DNA from: Photorhabdus luminescens subsp. luminescens
Lineage (GTDB): Bacteria > Pseudomonadota > Gammaproteobacteria > Enterobacterales > Enterobacteriaceae
NCBI RefSeq assembly: GCF_001083805.1
Contig: NZ_JXSK01000001.1
Location: 1,135,633 to 1,199,632, forward strand
DNA: 64,000 nt
Direction: 5' to 3'
Shown here in pieces: positions 9,182-19,708 of the stretch (position 1 is its first letter; each line of letters opens with the position of its first letter). Under the pieces are notes generated by a model that had not been told where the DNA came from, did not search any database, and was given only the letters and a program-made list of their open reading frames with translations. A program made the translations under genes and the position numbers.

Positions 9182-12100
9182 ATGAAACAACATCAAGGGG
9201 ATTACTACCCCCTGACCGCAGCACAGCAGGAAATTTGGCTGGCTGAACAATTAAGTGCAAAAACAGGAATTTATAATACGGGTTGTTATATTGATATTTC
9301 AGGCTATATCGATATTGAGACACTTAACACGGCATTGTCCCAGTTGATAGATGAAGCTGAGTGTTTACGAGTGGTGGTTGTGCAGCACCCACAAGGATTA
9401 CAACAACAGATTGTTACCCATCTGCAATGGGAATGTCCGCTGATTGATTTATCTAATCATGTGAATGCATTAACAGAAGCTGAAATCTGGATGAAGGCTG
9501 AATTGGCGCGGCAGATGGAGTTAACACAGGGGCCGTTGTTTGGCTTTGCGCTACTGAAAATCAGTGATGAACACTATTTTTTGTTTATTCGTGTCCATCA
9601 TCTGGCTAGTGATGCTTTTGGCACTACGTTGCTAATTCAGCGGCTTGCTGAACTGTATACCCAGAAATTGACTGGCGCTGATGAGCTGGAAAATCCATTC
9701 GGCGCTCTTAGCGATCTGCTGGCTTTTGATGAAGAATACCGCCGCTCGGAAAATTTCCAAGGTGACCGTCAGTGGTGGGCACAATATATGGCAGGCCGAA
9801 GTGAACCACAGAGCCTTGCCGTGGGGGCGAAACCCGGTCAGTTTGCCGACTTGGGTTCGTTCAGTTGCACCCCGTGTGAAATCCCGGCAAAGGTCAATGA
9901 TATTCTGCACACTCTGAGTGAAGAGAGTGGCAGTAGTATGGCGCAAATTATTATTGCTATCGTTGCTTCCTGGATTTCTCGTATGACCGATAAGCAGGAT
10001 ATTACGTTAGGTATGCCAGTAACTGCGCGTTCAGGGCGTGTGTTACGTAATATTCCAGGTATGGTATCTAATGTATTACCTCTGCGTCTGACAATAGATC
10101 CTGCTCATTCCATCGGCGACATTAGTAAGCAGGTCAGCCAGGAAATCCGCCAATTACTCAAACATCAGCAATATCGCTCTGAAGATATCTATCGTGATTT
10201 ACAGCGAAATGGTTCTGCCCCCCGCTTGTTTGCGCAGAATATTAATGTGATGCTGTTTAACAGCAATGTGAGCTTTGCGGGTAATTTGGGGCGTACCAAA
10301 AATTTGTCCAGTGGCCCGGTAGAAGATCTCTCTGTGACCATTTATTATCATGACGAAGGCGGCAGTTTGCAGTTTACGCTCGATACCAATGATAACCTCT
10401 ATACTCCCCACGATATTAACCTCCAGAAATCTCTTTTTCAGCATTTCATCACTGAATTGCTGGCGGATATATCACGCCCCATTGGTGAACTGACATTACC
10501 GGGTTGGCGCATAGGAGACAGCCTATTACCTGCGCGGCACGCAGTATTAAACGAGGAAACACTGGCCTCGCGCTTTGAACAACAAGCAATTGCAAGGCCA
10601 GACAGTATGGCGCTGACTTATCAACAGGAAAAGGTGAGTTATACGGTATTGAACCAACGTGCTAACCAACTGGCGCACTATCTGGTATCGCGGCAAATAG
10701 GCCCGGAACAGCGTGTTATGGTCTGTTTACCACGTTCTATTGAGATGATGGTGACACTGCTGGCTATCATCAAAGCGGGTGCTGCCTACGTGCCGGTGGA
10801 GGCAGATTATCCGCAAAGTCGTCTCGATTTTATGATTGACGATGCTGAACCTGCTTGTGTGATCACCACCAGCGAAATTGCGCAACGCCTGACAACCCAT
10901 ACCCCCATGTTACTGCTAGATGATCCCGAGTTAATTGCCCATCTGGAAATGCAGAGTATTGCTGATCTGTCTGATAAAGAGCGCTTGCAACCGCTGATTT
11001 CAGCACACCCTGCTTATATCATTTACACCTCTGGCTCTACCGGCATGCCCAAGGGCGTGGTAGTGACTCATCACAATGTGATGCGTTTGCTACAAAGTAC
11101 TCAGCGCTGGTTTAATTTCTCTGAAACCGATTGTTGGACAATGTTTCACTCTTATGCTTTTGACTTTGCTGTCTGGGAGTGTTGGGGAGCATTGTTGAAT
11201 GGCGGAAGACTGGTGATTGTCCCTTGGGAAGTCAGCCGTTCACCTACAGATTTTTTGCAGCTTTTGGTTAGCGAAAAAGTAACGGTGTTAAATCAGACGC
11301 CTTCAGCATTTCAGGCACTAATCCATGCTGATCGCGAAGCCCCTAAACTTGGGCAGAGCTTGGCGCTGCGCACAGTGATTTTTGGCGGAGAAGCGCTGAA
11401 TGCGCATATCCTGGAGGAGTGGTATCAAAGGCACGATGATAACGCTCCTCAGTTGATCAACATGTATGGTATTACTGAAACCACTGTACACGTGACCTAT
11501 TTCCCTCTTTCACGTGAAGTCGTTACGCAGCCTGCCTCAAGTCTTATCGGCGAACCTATTGATGATCTCAGTATTTATATTCTTGATGAGGCTCAGAGCC
11601 CGGTTCCGGTAGGTTTTGTGGGTGAGATATATGTGGGCGGCGCAGGGGTAGCTCGTGGTTATCTGAATCGTCCTGAACTCACGGCTGAACGCTTCATTGC
11701 TGATCCTTTTATCGGCACAGGTGCGCACATGTATCGCACTGGCGACTTGGCAAGATTGCGTCGGGATGGGGTATTGGACTTCCTTGGCCGTACTGACGAT
11801 CAGGTTAAAATCCGCGGCTTCCGTATTGAATTGGGCGAGGTGGCGGCAGCGCTAAATGCACACCCTGATATCGCGCAGTCTGAGGTCATTGTGCGTGAAG
11901 ATGAAGGTCAACAGAAGCGGTTGGTGGGCTATGTCATTGCTCATAAGGGTATTACGCTTGAACCACAGTTAATACGGGCCAGTCTAGCCGCATACTTACC
12001 TGAAGCGATGATTCCAGCAACAATAGTGCAACTTGACCGCTTCCCGTTAACCATTAACGGAAAGTTAGATCGTAAGGCGTTGCCGAAACCCACATGGAAT

Positions 12101-12379
12101 AGTGCAGTAGTCAATGAAAATAGTTCCTCCAACCCACAGGAACTCGCACTTTGTTGTCTGTTTGCCGAGTTGTTGGGATTAGAAAATATCTCTCCAGAGG
12201 ATAATTTCTTTGAGCTCGGCGGCGAATCATTGGTTGCAATGCGGATAATAGCAAGAGTGCGTAGTGACTTCGGCGTTGAAATAACGTTGCGCGATCTATT
12301 TAACGCACCGAGGGTCAGCCAACTGGCGCAACGATTAAACACTTTACAGCAGGAAAATGAAGTCGTCAGTCAGACCTAA
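9182..12379 (+). CDS. glbF: NRPS module C-A-PCP, predicted Thr-activating (GlbF-like)
   Basis: I start at the ATG at 9182, behind GAGGG, rather than the upstream GTG at 9167; this gives 1065 aa. Domains: condensation (about 1-440; active-site motif HHLASDAFG near residue 138), adenylation (about 465-960; YTSGSTGMPKG near 615, GRTDDQVKIRGFRIE, TINGKLDRKAL), and a PCP (ELGGESL, phosphopantetheine Ser near 1016). By hand alignment to GrsA the specificity residues read D-F-W-N-I-G-M-V-H-K, the classical threonine code. A single C-A-PCP module loading Thr with an N-terminal C domain fits the lipo-initiation module of glidobactin-type syrbactins, where the C domain would attach a fatty acyl group. 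The code is read from sequence; the acylation role is inferred. No TE is present, so the chain must pass to the NRPS-PKS. Confidence 0.87.
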   Translation: MKQHQGDYYPLTAAQQEIWLAEQLSAKTGIYNTGCYIDISGYIDIETLNTALSQLIDEAECLRVVVVQHPQGLQQQIVTHLQWECPLIDLSNHVNALTEAEIWMKAELARQMELTQGPLFGFALLKISDEHYFLFIRVHHLASDAFGTTLLIQRLAELYTQKLTGADELENPFGALSDLLAFDEEYRRSENFQGDRQWWAQYMAGRSEPQSLAVGAKPGQFADLGSFSCTPCEIPAKVNDILHTLSEESGSSMAQIIIAIVASWISRMTDKQDITLGMPVTARSGRVLRNIPGMVSNVLPLRLTIDPAHSIGDISKQVSQEIRQLLKHQQYRSEDIYRDLQRNGSAPRLFAQNINVMLFNSNVSFAGNLGRTKNLSSGPVEDLSVTIYYHDEGGSLQFTLDTNDNLYTPHDINLQKSLFQHFITELLADISRPIGELTLPGWRIGDSLLPARHAVLNEETLASRFEQQAIARPDSMALTYQQEKVSYTVLNQRANQLAHYLVSRQIGPEQRVMVCLPRSIEMMVTLLAIIKAGAAYVPVEADYPQSRLDFMIDDAEPACVITTSEIAQRLTTHTPMLLLDDPELIAHLEMQSIADLSDKERLQPLISAHPAYIIYTSGSTGMPKGVVVTHHNVMRLLQSTQRWFNFSETDCWTMFHSYAFDFAVWECWGALLNGGRLVIVPWEVSRSPTDFLQLLVSEKVTVLNQTPSAFQALIHADREAPKLGQSLALRTVIFGGEALNAHILEEWYQRHDDNAPQLINMYGITETTVHVTYFPLSREVVTQPASSLIGEPIDDLSIYILDEAQSPVPVGFVGEIYVGGAGVARGYLNRPELTAERFIADPFIGTGAHMYRTGDLARLRRDGVLDFLGRTDDQVKIRGFRIELGEVAAALNAHPDIAQSEVIVREDEGQQKRLVGYVIAHKGITLEPQLIRASLAAYLPEAMIPATIVQLDRFPLTINGKLDRKALPKPTWNSAVVNENSSSNPQELALCCLFAELLGLENISPEDNFFELGGESLVAMRIIARVRSDFGVEITLRDLFNAPRVSQLAQRLNTLQQENEVVSQT

Positions 12380-12430
12380 ATTTTTAACGCAATTATGTTG
12401 GCAAATAAATAAAACAGAGGACAAAACATA

Positions 12431-12790
12431 ATGAACCGAATAGATGAATTAACCGCAGAGCTTCTCAGCTCAATGAATCAGTATGACCTTAAACGACTGG
12501 ATAATATTTTTTCTGAAGATATTTCAATTTATTATCCGAGCCTCCCACCAATGGTAGGTAAAAAGATGTCGCTTAATTTTCTCAAGAAACTTTTCTCAAA
12601 TTTTGAATATTTACATTTCACGCAAACTGGTTTTATTGCTAATAATAATCAGGCTTGTATTATTTGGGAAAATGAAGGACGTCGTAAAAATAGTGATATT
12701 TATAGCAATATGGGCGTGACATTAATCGAAATTATGGACGATAAAATAATTCTCCTCAGCGATTACTTTAAATTTGAAGTGCCTCATTAA
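12431..12790 (+). CDS. SnoaL/NTF2-like small protein of the NRPS cluster
   Basis: This 119-aa protein has a good AGAGGA ribosome site. Its pattern is typical of the SnoaL/ketosteroid-isomerase-like NTF2 fold: an N-terminal helix (ELTAELLSSMNQYDLKRLD), an F-x-ED-x-S-IYYPSLPP segment, then alternating strands ending near residue 117. It lies 51 bases after the Thr module in the same direction and is likely cotranscribed. NTF2-fold proteins can be cyclases, isomerases or binding proteins; I cannot tell which this is, or whether it acts in the pathway. After its stop the same frame stays open for 63 more codons (see findings). Confidence 0.7.
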   Translation: MNRIDELTAELLSSMNQYDLKRLDNIFSEDISIYYPSLPPMVGKKMSLNFLKKLFSNFEYLHFTQTGFIANNNQACIIWENEGRRKNSDIYSNMGVTLIEIMDDKIILLSDYFKFEVPH

Positions 12791-12942
12791 GTAGGATATC
12801 GCTGTAATAAAAGTTTGGTGTTCTCTGGATGTTGTATTTGGTTTAGATATTATCGCTACGCTCTTGTTTTAGAAGGTAAAGAGAATAAGATTAATACCGA
12901 TCAATACTATCAATCATATTTCCGGGAAATCTTTGATCCTGA

Positions 12943-12964
12943 GTGGCAGGTTTACCCCTGCCAC
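12943..12964. terminator. Hairpin between the NRPS cluster and cheZ
   Basis: GTGGCAGG and CCTGCCAC form a perfect 8-bp stem with a 6-base loop, just past the cheZ stop and between two convergent operons. It could act in both directions. No strong T-run follows on either strand, so Rho-independent activity is only inferred. Confidence 0.5.
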
Positions 12965-12970
12965 ATTTAT

Positions 12971-13621
12971 TCAGAAACCTAAACTATCCAGTAGATCATC
13001 AACCTGAGCCTGATTAGCAATAACACCCACGCCATTTTGGTTCACCTGCGGACCATTTAGCAAACTGTCAGTCTCTTTCTTGGTTTTCGCCATCTGATCA
13101 GCCGGCATGTTTTCCATCAATACCATCACCAACTGTTTTTCTATTTCCTGAATAACATCCATCATCCGCTTGATAACCTGACCGGTAAGATCCTGAAAAT
13201 CTTGCGCCATCATGATCTCCAGCAGTTGAGCGTTAGTGAATGCGGTATGTTCAGGTACCGTATTGAGGTAATTCCGGGTATCCATAACCAACGAACGCGC
13301 CACAGGCATCTCAACAGGGTTTTCAAACCACTCATCCCAACGTTTTTTCAGTGATATTGCCGATGACTCTAACTCATTTTGGCGAGGTTGCGCCGCTTCA
13401 ACGCAATTAAGCGCCCTTTCCGCCGCCTGCGCTGTCATCTGCACAACATAGTCCAAACGTTCTCTCGCATCAGGTATTGCCTCAGCCGCCTGAGCAATAG
13501 TTTTATCCAATCCCAACTCACGTAAGCTATCACGCAACATACGCGTGAGCTGGCCGATACGGCTGATAATTTCACTGGTGTTAATGGTCTCATCCCTTGG
13601 CATGACTGGATTTACACTCAT
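12971..13621 (-). CDS. cheZ: Chemotaxis protein CheZ, CheY-P phosphatase
   Basis: This 216-aa protein is close to the E. coli CheZ length of 214. The central helical region has the active-site segment [11 protein letters not shown], with the Asp/Gln pair that attacks CheY-P. The C-terminus DDLLDSLGF is the conserved peptide that docks on CheY. It is the last gene of the che operon, 9 bases after cheY, and dephosphorylates CheY-P in the cytoplasm to reset motor switching. In most enterobacteria flhBAE follows; here an NRPS cluster converges on it. Confidence 0.96.
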   Translation of the reverse strand: MSVNPVMPRDETINTSEIISRIGQLTRMLRDSLRELGLDKTIAQAAEAIPDARERLDYVVQMTAQAAERALNCVEAAQPRQNELESSAISLKKRWDEWFENPVEMPVARSLVMDTRNYLNTVPEHTAFTNAQLLEIMMAQDFQDLTGQVIKRMMDVIQEIEKQLVMVLMENMPADQMAKTKKETDSLLNGPQVNQNGVGVIANQAQVDDLLDSLGF

Positions 13622-13630
13622 TATGTCTCC

Positions 13631-14020
13631 TTAGAGGCCCAGTTTTTCAAATATTTTGTTGAGCTTTTCTTCCAGAGTAGCTGCGGTAAAAGGTTTAACA
13701 ACATAACCACTGGCCCCGGCTTGTGCGGCGGCAATGATATTTTCTTTCTTCGCTTCTGCGGTCACCATCAAAACCGGTATCTTAGCTAATTGAGCATCTT
13801 CACGAATGATTTTTAGTAGCTCTAAACCATCCATGTTGGGCATATTCCAATCAGAGATAATAAAGTCAAATTGAGATGCACGAATCTTAGTCAGGGCTTC
13901 TGCCCCATCTTGAGCTTCTTCTACATTATTAAAGCCCAATTCTTTTAACAAGTTACGAACGATGCGACGCATGGTTGAAAAATCATCAACCACCAAAAAT
14001 CTCAGATCCTTATTCGCCAT
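13631..14020 (-). CDS. cheY: Chemotaxis response regulator CheY
   Basis: This 129-aa single receiver domain keeps every key residue: the Asp pair at 12-13, phospho-acceptor Asp57 ([11 protein letters not shown]), Thr87, Tyr106 and Lys109. CheY-P made by CheA binds FliM at the flagellar switch and changes rotation; CheZ, encoded next door, removes the phosphate. An ERIC element separates it from cheB upstream, so it may rely on read-through from the upstream promoters. Confidence 0.98.
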   Translation of the reverse strand: MANKDLRFLVVDDFSTMRRIVRNLLKELGFNNVEEAQDGAEALTKIRASQFDFIISDWNMPNMDGLELLKIIREDAQLAKIPVLMVTAEAKKENIIAAAQAGASGYVVKPFTAATLEEKLNKIFEKLGL

Positions 14021-14076
14021 AAAAACTCCTTGAAATTATTTATCAATCAGCGCAGAGCCGCTTAAAAAATTAAATT

Positions 14077-14204
14077 TATACCCGCCATCTTTCAAGTTGC
14101 CTCTTTGTTGGCTGCGCTCACTCACCCCGGTCACATAGTTATCTATGCTCCCGGGGATTCGCTCCCTTGCCGTCGCGATGCATCTTGAAATCCATAGGGG
14201 TATA
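14077..14204. repeat. ERIC element (IRU), copy 1, cheY-cheB gap
   Basis: This is a palindromic element of about 128 bp with TATACCC/GGGTATA-type ends and the characteristic cores CTCACCCCGGTCACATAG and CCCGGGGATTCGCTCCC, which match ERIC consensus blocks. It is nearly identical to 36513-36639 in the opposite orientation. It lies inside the che operon, so it will be transcribed and should fold into a long hairpin that could affect mRNA stability between cheB and cheYZ. Confidence 0.9.
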
Positions 14205-14215
14205 TCCGATAGCGG

Positions 14216-15268
14216 TTAAATACGGACAGCTTGCCCCAAGCTTATTTTCGCCAGCATTCTCTTGCTCATTTTGAGTATATCCATAACCTCATCCACCGCC
14301 CCCATTTGTATGGCCGCTCTTGGCATACCAAACACCACGCAACTTGCTTCATCCTGCGCCAATGTGTACGCGCCAGCTTGCTTCATCTCCAGTAAACCTG
14401 CCGCGCCATCACTGCCCATGCCAGTTAGTAACACGCCAACAGCATTTCTGCCGGCAAATTTAGCCACTGATCGGAACAACACATCTACAGACGGACGATG
14501 ACGATTAACCGCCGGTGCATCGGTAATCAAAACCTGATAATCAGCGCCATTACGGCACAGTTCCATATGGCAATCACCCGGAGCAATGTAGGCGTGCCCC
14601 GGCAAAATCCGTTCGCCATTTTCAGCCTCTTTTACGGTAATTTGGCTAAGTTTATTCAGTCGTTCAGCAAAAGAACGGGTAAAACCAGGTGGCATATGCT
14701 GAGTAATGAGCAGTGCCGGGCTGGTGACAGGTAACGGTTGCAACAAATTTTTTATGGCTTCCGTTCCGCCAGTAGAAGCCCCTACTGCTATCAGCTTTTC
14801 ACTGGATAACAAAGGCTTAAAACTTAACGGAACAGAACTTATCGGCGTGGCTATTGGCACAGATAGTTTAGCCTGTGCTGCTGTCCGTATTTTCTCCGCA
14901 ATAAGTTCACTGTAAGCCAGCATGCCTTCACGAATACCCAATTGAGGTTTGGTTACAAAATCAACAGCGCCAAGTTCCAATGCCCTTAATGTGATTTCAG
15001 AACCTTTGGCTGTCAAAGAGGAAATCATAACCACTGGCATTGGCCGTAAGCGCATTAATTTTTCCAGAAAATCAATACCATCCATACGCGGCATTTCAAC
15101 ATCCAGTGTGAGTACCTGTGGGTTATGCTTTTTAATCAGATCACGTGCTACCAGTGGATCTGGCGCACAAGCCACTACCTCCATATCCGGGTGGCTATTG
15201 ATGATCTCTCGCATGATTTGACGCATCAGCGCTGAATCATCGACACAAAGAACAGTTATTTTATTCAT
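14216..15268 (-). CDS. cheB: Chemotaxis methylesterase/glutamine deamidase CheB
   Basis: This 350-aa protein has an N-terminal receiver (Asp10/Asp11, phospho-acceptor Asp56 in [12 protein letters not shown]) and a C-terminal methylesterase with the catalytic triad visible as [12 protein letters not shown] (Ser), [10 protein letters not shown] (His) and GMGSDGA (Asp). It removes methyl groups from receptor glutamates when phosphorylated by CheA. The start overlaps the end of cheR by 8 bases, indicating coupled translation of the adaptation pair. Confidence 0.97.
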   Translation of the reverse strand: MNKITVLCVDDSALMRQIMREIINSHPDMEVVACAPDPLVARDLIKKHNPQVLTLDVEMPRMDGIDFLEKLMRLRPMPVVMISSLTAKGSEITLRALELGAVDFVTKPQLGIREGMLAYSELIAEKIRTAAQAKLSVPIATPISSVPLSFKPLLSSEKLIAVGASTGGTEAIKNLLQPLPVTSPALLITQHMPPGFTRSFAERLNKLSQITVKEAENGERILPGHAYIAPGDCHMELCRNGADYQVLITDAPAVNRHRPSVDVLFRSVAKFAGRNAVGVLLTGMGSDGAAGLLEMKQAGAYTLAQDEASCVVFGMPRAAIQMGAVDEVMDILKMSKRMLAKISLGQAVRI

Positions 15269-16151
15269 GACCTCTCCTTGCCCGGCCTACACCGTAAACG
15301 GTCTGTCCTTGCAAGTAGAATTCCCGGCTTATTTGAGTGACATTTTCAGAATGCCCTGCAAAGAGCAATCCATCGGGTTTTAACAAAGCAACAAAATGAC
15401 GCAGTATCCGTTCCTGCGTCTTTTTATCAAAATAAATCATAACATTACGGCAAAAGATGGCATCAAACTTCTCTTCAAACGGCCAATTAGGATCTAACAG
15501 GTTTAGATGCTGGAATGTCACCATGTCAGCAAGTTGGGGCCGGACACGCGCATAACCTTCATAAGATCCAACACCTTTATAAAAGTATCGCTTTTTCTGT
15601 TGATCGGTCAGTTGACGCAACTCATCCAATCGATAAACCCCTTTGCGTGCTTTTTCCAGTACATGGGTATCAATATCACTGGCAATAATTTTTACTTGGT
15701 GAAAACGTTCCCCCAATACATCGCTTAGCGTCATTGCTATCGAATATGGCTCTTCTCCTGTCGATGCCGCTGCACTCCATACCCGATACGCTCCATTCTT
15801 CTTACTTGCATGTTTAGCTAACAGAGGAAAATGATGAGCTTCCCTGAAAAAAGCCGTCAGGTTAGTTGTCAACGCATTGACAAATTCCTGCCACTCCTCA
15901 CTACCCATGTCGTTTTCAAGAATGAACAGGTATTGCCCAAAATCACGTATTCCAAGGGTACGCAAACGCCGAATTAAACGGTTGTAAACCATCTCCCGTT
16001 TATGTGCGGCCAGCACAATACCCGCACGTTGATAGATAAGCTGGCAGATGCGCTTAAAATGCGCATCTGACATGGTATAACGCTGAATCATGTGATTCAG
16101 CGGCGAAGATGACAAACTACTTGTCGCTGAAGCAATTAAACTTGGTTTCAT
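15261..16151 (-). CDS. cheR: Chemoreceptor methyltransferase CheR
   Basis: This 296-aa protein (E. coli 286) has the N-terminal helical domain ([18 protein letters not shown]) followed by a Rossmann SAM-binding domain ([17 protein letters not shown], then CRNVMIYFD). It methylates receptor glutamates using S-adenosylmethionine. It starts 6 bases after the second MCP gene. The NWETF tether recognised by CheR occurs only on the MCP at 17846-19540. Confidence 0.97.
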   Translation of the reverse strand: MKPSLIASATSSLSSSPLNHMIQRYTMSDAHFKRICQLIYQRAGIVLAAHKREMVYNRLIRRLRTLGIRDFGQYLFILENDMGSEEWQEFVNALTTNLTAFFREAHHFPLLAKHASKKNGAYRVWSAAASTGEEPYSIAMTLSDVLGERFHQVKIIASDIDTHVLEKARKGVYRLDELRQLTDQQKKRYFYKGVGSYEGYARVRPQLADMVTFQHLNLLDPNWPFEEKFDAIFCRNVMIYFDKKTQERILRHFVALLKPDGLLFAGHSENVTQISREFYLQGQTVYGVGRARRGHE

Positions 16152-16157
16152 CTGGCC

Positions 16158-17792
16158 TCAACGAGTCTGACTGACTGCCCCTTCGCTATCCGCAGACCTC
16201 AGCGTCAGTGAAAGTTCATTTTCAAGCTTATTTTCTGAATTATCAGGTAACTCAAACTGCGCCACTATTTGCACCAAAATATCGGCCTGGTCTTCAAGCG
16301 CTGCTGCTGCTGCTGCCGACTGTTCAACCAATGCAGCGTTCTGCTGAGTAACTTGATCCATTTGTGTAACAGCTTGTGCTACCTGATGAATACCCCGACT
16401 TTGCTCATCAGATGCCGCAGCAATTTCAGCCATCAGATCCGTCACCTGATTTACAGAAACGACCAATTCATTCATGGTCTTCCCTGCATGGCTAACCAAT
16501 TCAGAACCTTGGCTTACTCGCTGAACGGATTCACTAATTAATGTTTTAATCTCTTTTGCTGCTTCGGCACTTCGTTGAGCCAGATCCCTCACTTCGCCGG
16601 CAACAACAGAGAAACCTCGGCCTTGTTCACCTGCCCGCGCGGCTTCTACTGCCGCATTCAGCGCCAGAATGTTGGTCTGAAATGCAATACCATCAATAAC
16701 GCTGATAATGGCGCTGATTTTCTGTGAGCTATTGGCAATCGCATCCATTGTCTCCACAACATCAACGGTCAGTTCACCCCCTTTAGAGGCTGTTTTCGAT
16801 GCAGACACCGCCAATTCACTGGCCTGGCGAGCATTTTCCGCATTCTGACGTACAGTTGCAGTCAGTTGTTCCATACTGGCTGCCGTTTCTTCTAGTGAGG
16901 CCGCTTGCTCTTCTGTGCGGGAAGAGAGATCAGTATTACCCTGAGTAATTTCCTGAATACCGCTATACATCAAGTTAGTATTCTCTTTTACCAAAGTAAT
17001 GGAATTAACAAGTGAACGTTGCATTTCGCGTAATTTTAGGAACACTTCGCCAATTTCATCTTGGGTGAAAACAGAAACTTCTTTATTGAGTTTTCCTTCC
17101 GCAACATTCTGGAAGTGACTACGCATATTGGCAAAAGGTCTGAGAAGATTCTTTTTTAACCACCAATGAGCCGCCCAGGCAACAACCAGCACCATTAAAA
17201 TCGCACCTGCAAACATGGCAACTGAAATTCGGTAATAAAGACGACCATCTTGAACGGCGGTTGTAATCTCCTCTCCGATATACTGCATATATTGATTGAA
17301 ATCGGATTCAAGTTGCTGCTGATACTTTTCCGTCGGCTGGTTTAAGAATGCATCATAATTACCACTTTCTAAAAAAGCCGAAAGTTCTCTAAGCGCTTTG
17401 ATATATTCTTTATAACTGGTTTCTACTGAGGCCAATAATACGCTACTACCATCCTCTTCATTTAATTTAGGTAGCGCAATAAACTCGGCAAAATGCATCT
17501 CAGCCCTATCCAAGGTCTCCTTAACATTAGCGATCATACTCTCAATATGAGCTTCAGATTGTTGCAGCGTTTTCCCTACAGCGATTCGATTAAGTGTATT
17601 ACGCGATTGCAGCAAAGCTGCCCAGCTCAACCCTAAGGTATCTCTCTTCTGTGTTCCCAAATCAATTCGTTCAATATAGGATTGATCTGCGTGAATGATT
17701 CCAAGTGATAAACCACTTGAGATTATCTGCATTACACAAAACATCATCAGTAACAGATATAAACTGGTAGATATACGAAGCCTGCCTAACAT
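16158..17792 (-). CDS. Methyl-accepting chemotaxis protein without C-terminal tether
   Basis: I start at the ATG at 17792, behind AGAGGTGAT, rather than the ORF limit at 17828; this gives 544 aa. Order: TM1 (about 6-28), periplasmic four-helix ligand domain of the Tar/Tsr type, TM2 (about 192-213), HAMP, methylation helices, and a signalling tip that is clear and canonical ([20 protein letters not shown]). The C-terminus ends in SQTR with no NWETF pentapeptide, the pattern of low-abundance receptors such as Trg or Tap. The ligand is unknown. It follows the tethered receptor by 53 bases and is part of the same operon. Confidence 0.93.
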   Translation of the reverse strand: MLGRLRISTSLYLLLMMFCVMQIISSGLSLGIIHADQSYIERIDLGTQKRDTLGLSWAALLQSRNTLNRIAVGKTLQQSEAHIESMIANVKETLDRAEMHFAEFIALPKLNEEDGSSVLLASVETSYKEYIKALRELSAFLESGNYDAFLNQPTEKYQQQLESDFNQYMQYIGEEITTAVQDGRLYYRISVAMFAGAILMVLVVAWAAHWWLKKNLLRPFANMRSHFQNVAEGKLNKEVSVFTQDEIGEVFLKLREMQRSLVNSITLVKENTNLMYSGIQEITQGNTDLSSRTEEQAASLEETAASMEQLTATVRQNAENARQASELAVSASKTASKGGELTVDVVETMDAIANSSQKISAIISVIDGIAFQTNILALNAAVEAARAGEQGRGFSVVAGEVRDLAQRSAEAAKEIKTLISESVQRVSQGSELVSHAGKTMNELVVSVNQVTDLMAEIAAASDEQSRGIHQVAQAVTQMDQVTQQNAALVEQSAAAAAALEDQADILVQIVAQFELPDNSENKLENELSLTLRSADSEGAVSQTR

Positions 17793-17845
17793 GTAATCAC
17801 CTCTGTTAACGGCTGCATATGCAGCCATGGTTATCGCTTAGTGTT

Positions 17846-19540
17846 TTAAAATGTTTCCCAATTAGCTTGTTCTTCCACGTTGTTGACTTTCTTCAACACC
17901 GGTGGATTCGATTTAGCCGGAGGAGTCTTAGCCACAGGCAAATGCTCAATTTTCATTTCAGGTTGAGATTTATCGTCAAGATTCGGCAATTGGAATAGAG
18001 AAACCAGTTTCTTCAATCCAGCCGCTTGATCTTCTAGTGCAGCCGCAGCCGCAGCGGATTGCTCAACTAAAGCCGCATTTTGTTGGGTTACCCGATCCAT
18101 TTCGGAGATAGCCAGACCAACCTGAGTTATCCCTCTGCTTTGTTCATCGGATGCAGATGCAATTTCACCCATAATATCAGTTACACGAGTGACTGAACTG
18201 ACAATGTTATTCATGGTTTCACCGGCGCTCTCAACCAAGACAGAACCGGTATCTGCGCGGCTGACTGAATCTTCTATTAATGCTTTGATCTCTTTTGCTG
18301 CCTCAGCACTACGCTGTGCAAGGTTACGCACTTCTCCTGCCACAACCGCAAAACCGCGCCCATGTTCACCGGCACGCGCGGCTTCCACGGCGGCATTCAG
18401 CGCCAAGATGTTAGTCTGGAACGCAATAGCATCAATAACACTGGTAATATCGGAAATCTTCTGAGAACTGCCGGCAATTTCACGCATTGTCTGTACAACA
18501 TTCGCCACAACTTTCCCACCCTGGCGTGCAACTTCAGAAGCACTATCAGCCAAGTTACTTGCCTGACGAGCATTTTCTGCATTTTGACGTACAGTTGCGG
18601 TCAATTGCTCCATACTGGCGGCGGTTTCTTCCAAAGAAGCAACTTGTTCCTCAGTGCGCGAGGAGAGATCATTATTTCCCGCGGCAATTTCACTGGTTCC
18701 GTTATAAATACTTTCACTGCTCTGACGAACACTAGTGACAGTAGTGATAAATTCTTTTTGCATATGCTTCAGGCCAATGGCTAACGTACTCATCTCATTT
18801 CTGCCTGAAACAGTAATATTTTGTGTCAAATTACCGGTAGAAAGCGCCTTAATGTTCTCCAATAATTTGTTTAACGGATTGAGCAAACTATGCTTGATGC
18901 TAACCCAACTAAAAATCATGGCTGAAACCAGAATCAGCATGACAATACCCAACATAATCATCGCATTTCTGTAGGAGATATTTGCATCAAATACCACATC
19001 AGAATAGAGGTGATCGTTTTGGGTCAAATAGAAGTTATATTCTTCTTCAAAAGCACTCTGATATTTGCCCGTTGGCTGATTGAAAAATTCTACCGTTCGA
19101 TCATGTTCAAGCAGAACAATAAGCTCATGCAGCGCTGAAATATAAACATCATAGGCTTTTTTAAGACGATTAAGACTTTCCGATTCATGAATAGGCAATT
19201 GAGCAGTCTGTTCGTATTGTTCAAAGCGCTGTTCTGCGATAGAGAGATTACTTCTAGCATCAGTCAGTAACTGCTCCAACGTGTAGTAATTATCGACACT
19301 CTCATCTTTTTTCATCATATAGCGAATGCCAGCACGGTTCAAACTGTTACGAGCTTGTAACAAATTAACCCAAGTTTCATTCAAAAATGTCTGCTGTTCC
19401 CGCATTTTATCCAGTATTTCTAGGTTTTCTTTGTTACTTTTCAACTCATGAAAGAAAAGTCCCCCGGATATAAATTGCAGAGCACCAAATAATATGATGA
19501 CCGCCATCAGCCCGGTCACTATTTTCATTCGGTTAAACAT
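17846..19540 (-). CDS. Methyl-accepting chemotaxis protein, Tar/Tsr-like, NWETF tether
   Basis: This 564-aa receptor starts at an ATG behind AAGGGAAA. TM1 is about 7-29, the periplasmic domain about 30-190, and TM2 about 193-215 ([20 protein letters not shown]). HAMP and methylation helices follow, then the conserved tip [20 protein letters not shown]. It ends exactly in NWETF, the CheR/CheB docking pentapeptide of high-abundance receptors. A consensus sigma-28 promoter lies 36 bases upstream. The signalling half is nearly the same as in the next MCP while the ligand domains differ, suggesting duplication with divergence of sensing. Confidence 0.95.
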   Translation of the reverse strand: MFNRMKIVTGLMAVIILFGALQFISGGLFFHELKSNKENLEILDKMREQQTFLNETWVNLLQARNSLNRAGIRYMMKKDESVDNYYTLEQLLTDARSNLSIAEQRFEQYEQTAQLPIHESESLNRLKKAYDVYISALHELIVLLEHDRTVEFFNQPTGKYQSAFEEEYNFYLTQNDHLYSDVVFDANISYRNAMIMLGIVMLILVSAMIFSWVSIKHSLLNPLNKLLENIKALSTGNLTQNITVSGRNEMSTLAIGLKHMQKEFITTVTSVRQSSESIYNGTSEIAAGNNDLSSRTEEQVASLEETAASMEQLTATVRQNAENARQASNLADSASEVARQGGKVVANVVQTMREIAGSSQKISDITSVIDAIAFQTNILALNAAVEAARAGEHGRGFAVVAGEVRNLAQRSAEAAKEIKALIEDSVSRADTGSVLVESAGETMNNIVSSVTRVTDIMGEIASASDEQSRGITQVGLAISEMDRVTQQNAALVEQSAAAAAALEDQAAGLKKLVSLFQLPNLDDKSQPEMKIEHLPVAKTPPAKSNPPVLKKVNNVEEQANWETF

Positions 19541-19575
19541 GTTTTCCCTTTTTACAATAGATCAGCATGGCTTTG

Positions 19576-19602
19576 TTATCGGCATCACCAAGGGAAACTT
19601 TA
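19576..19602 (-). promoter_or_regulatory. FliA (sigma-28) promoter for the MCP-cheRBYZ operon
   Basis: The minus strand reads TAAAGTTT, 11 bases, GCCGATAA, an exact match to the enterobacterial FliA consensus with the consensus spacing. It is about 36 bases upstream of the first MCP start and corresponds to the 'meche' promoter position of E. coli. Confidence 0.93.
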
Positions 19603-19708
19603 CTGGTTGAATAAAAGAAATTTGAATATTTTTTCTGATTTGGAATTTACGGGAATTATAGACAAGAATTGACTGCCATCTGTCGATGATGGCAGCCACA
19701 TTTAATGA

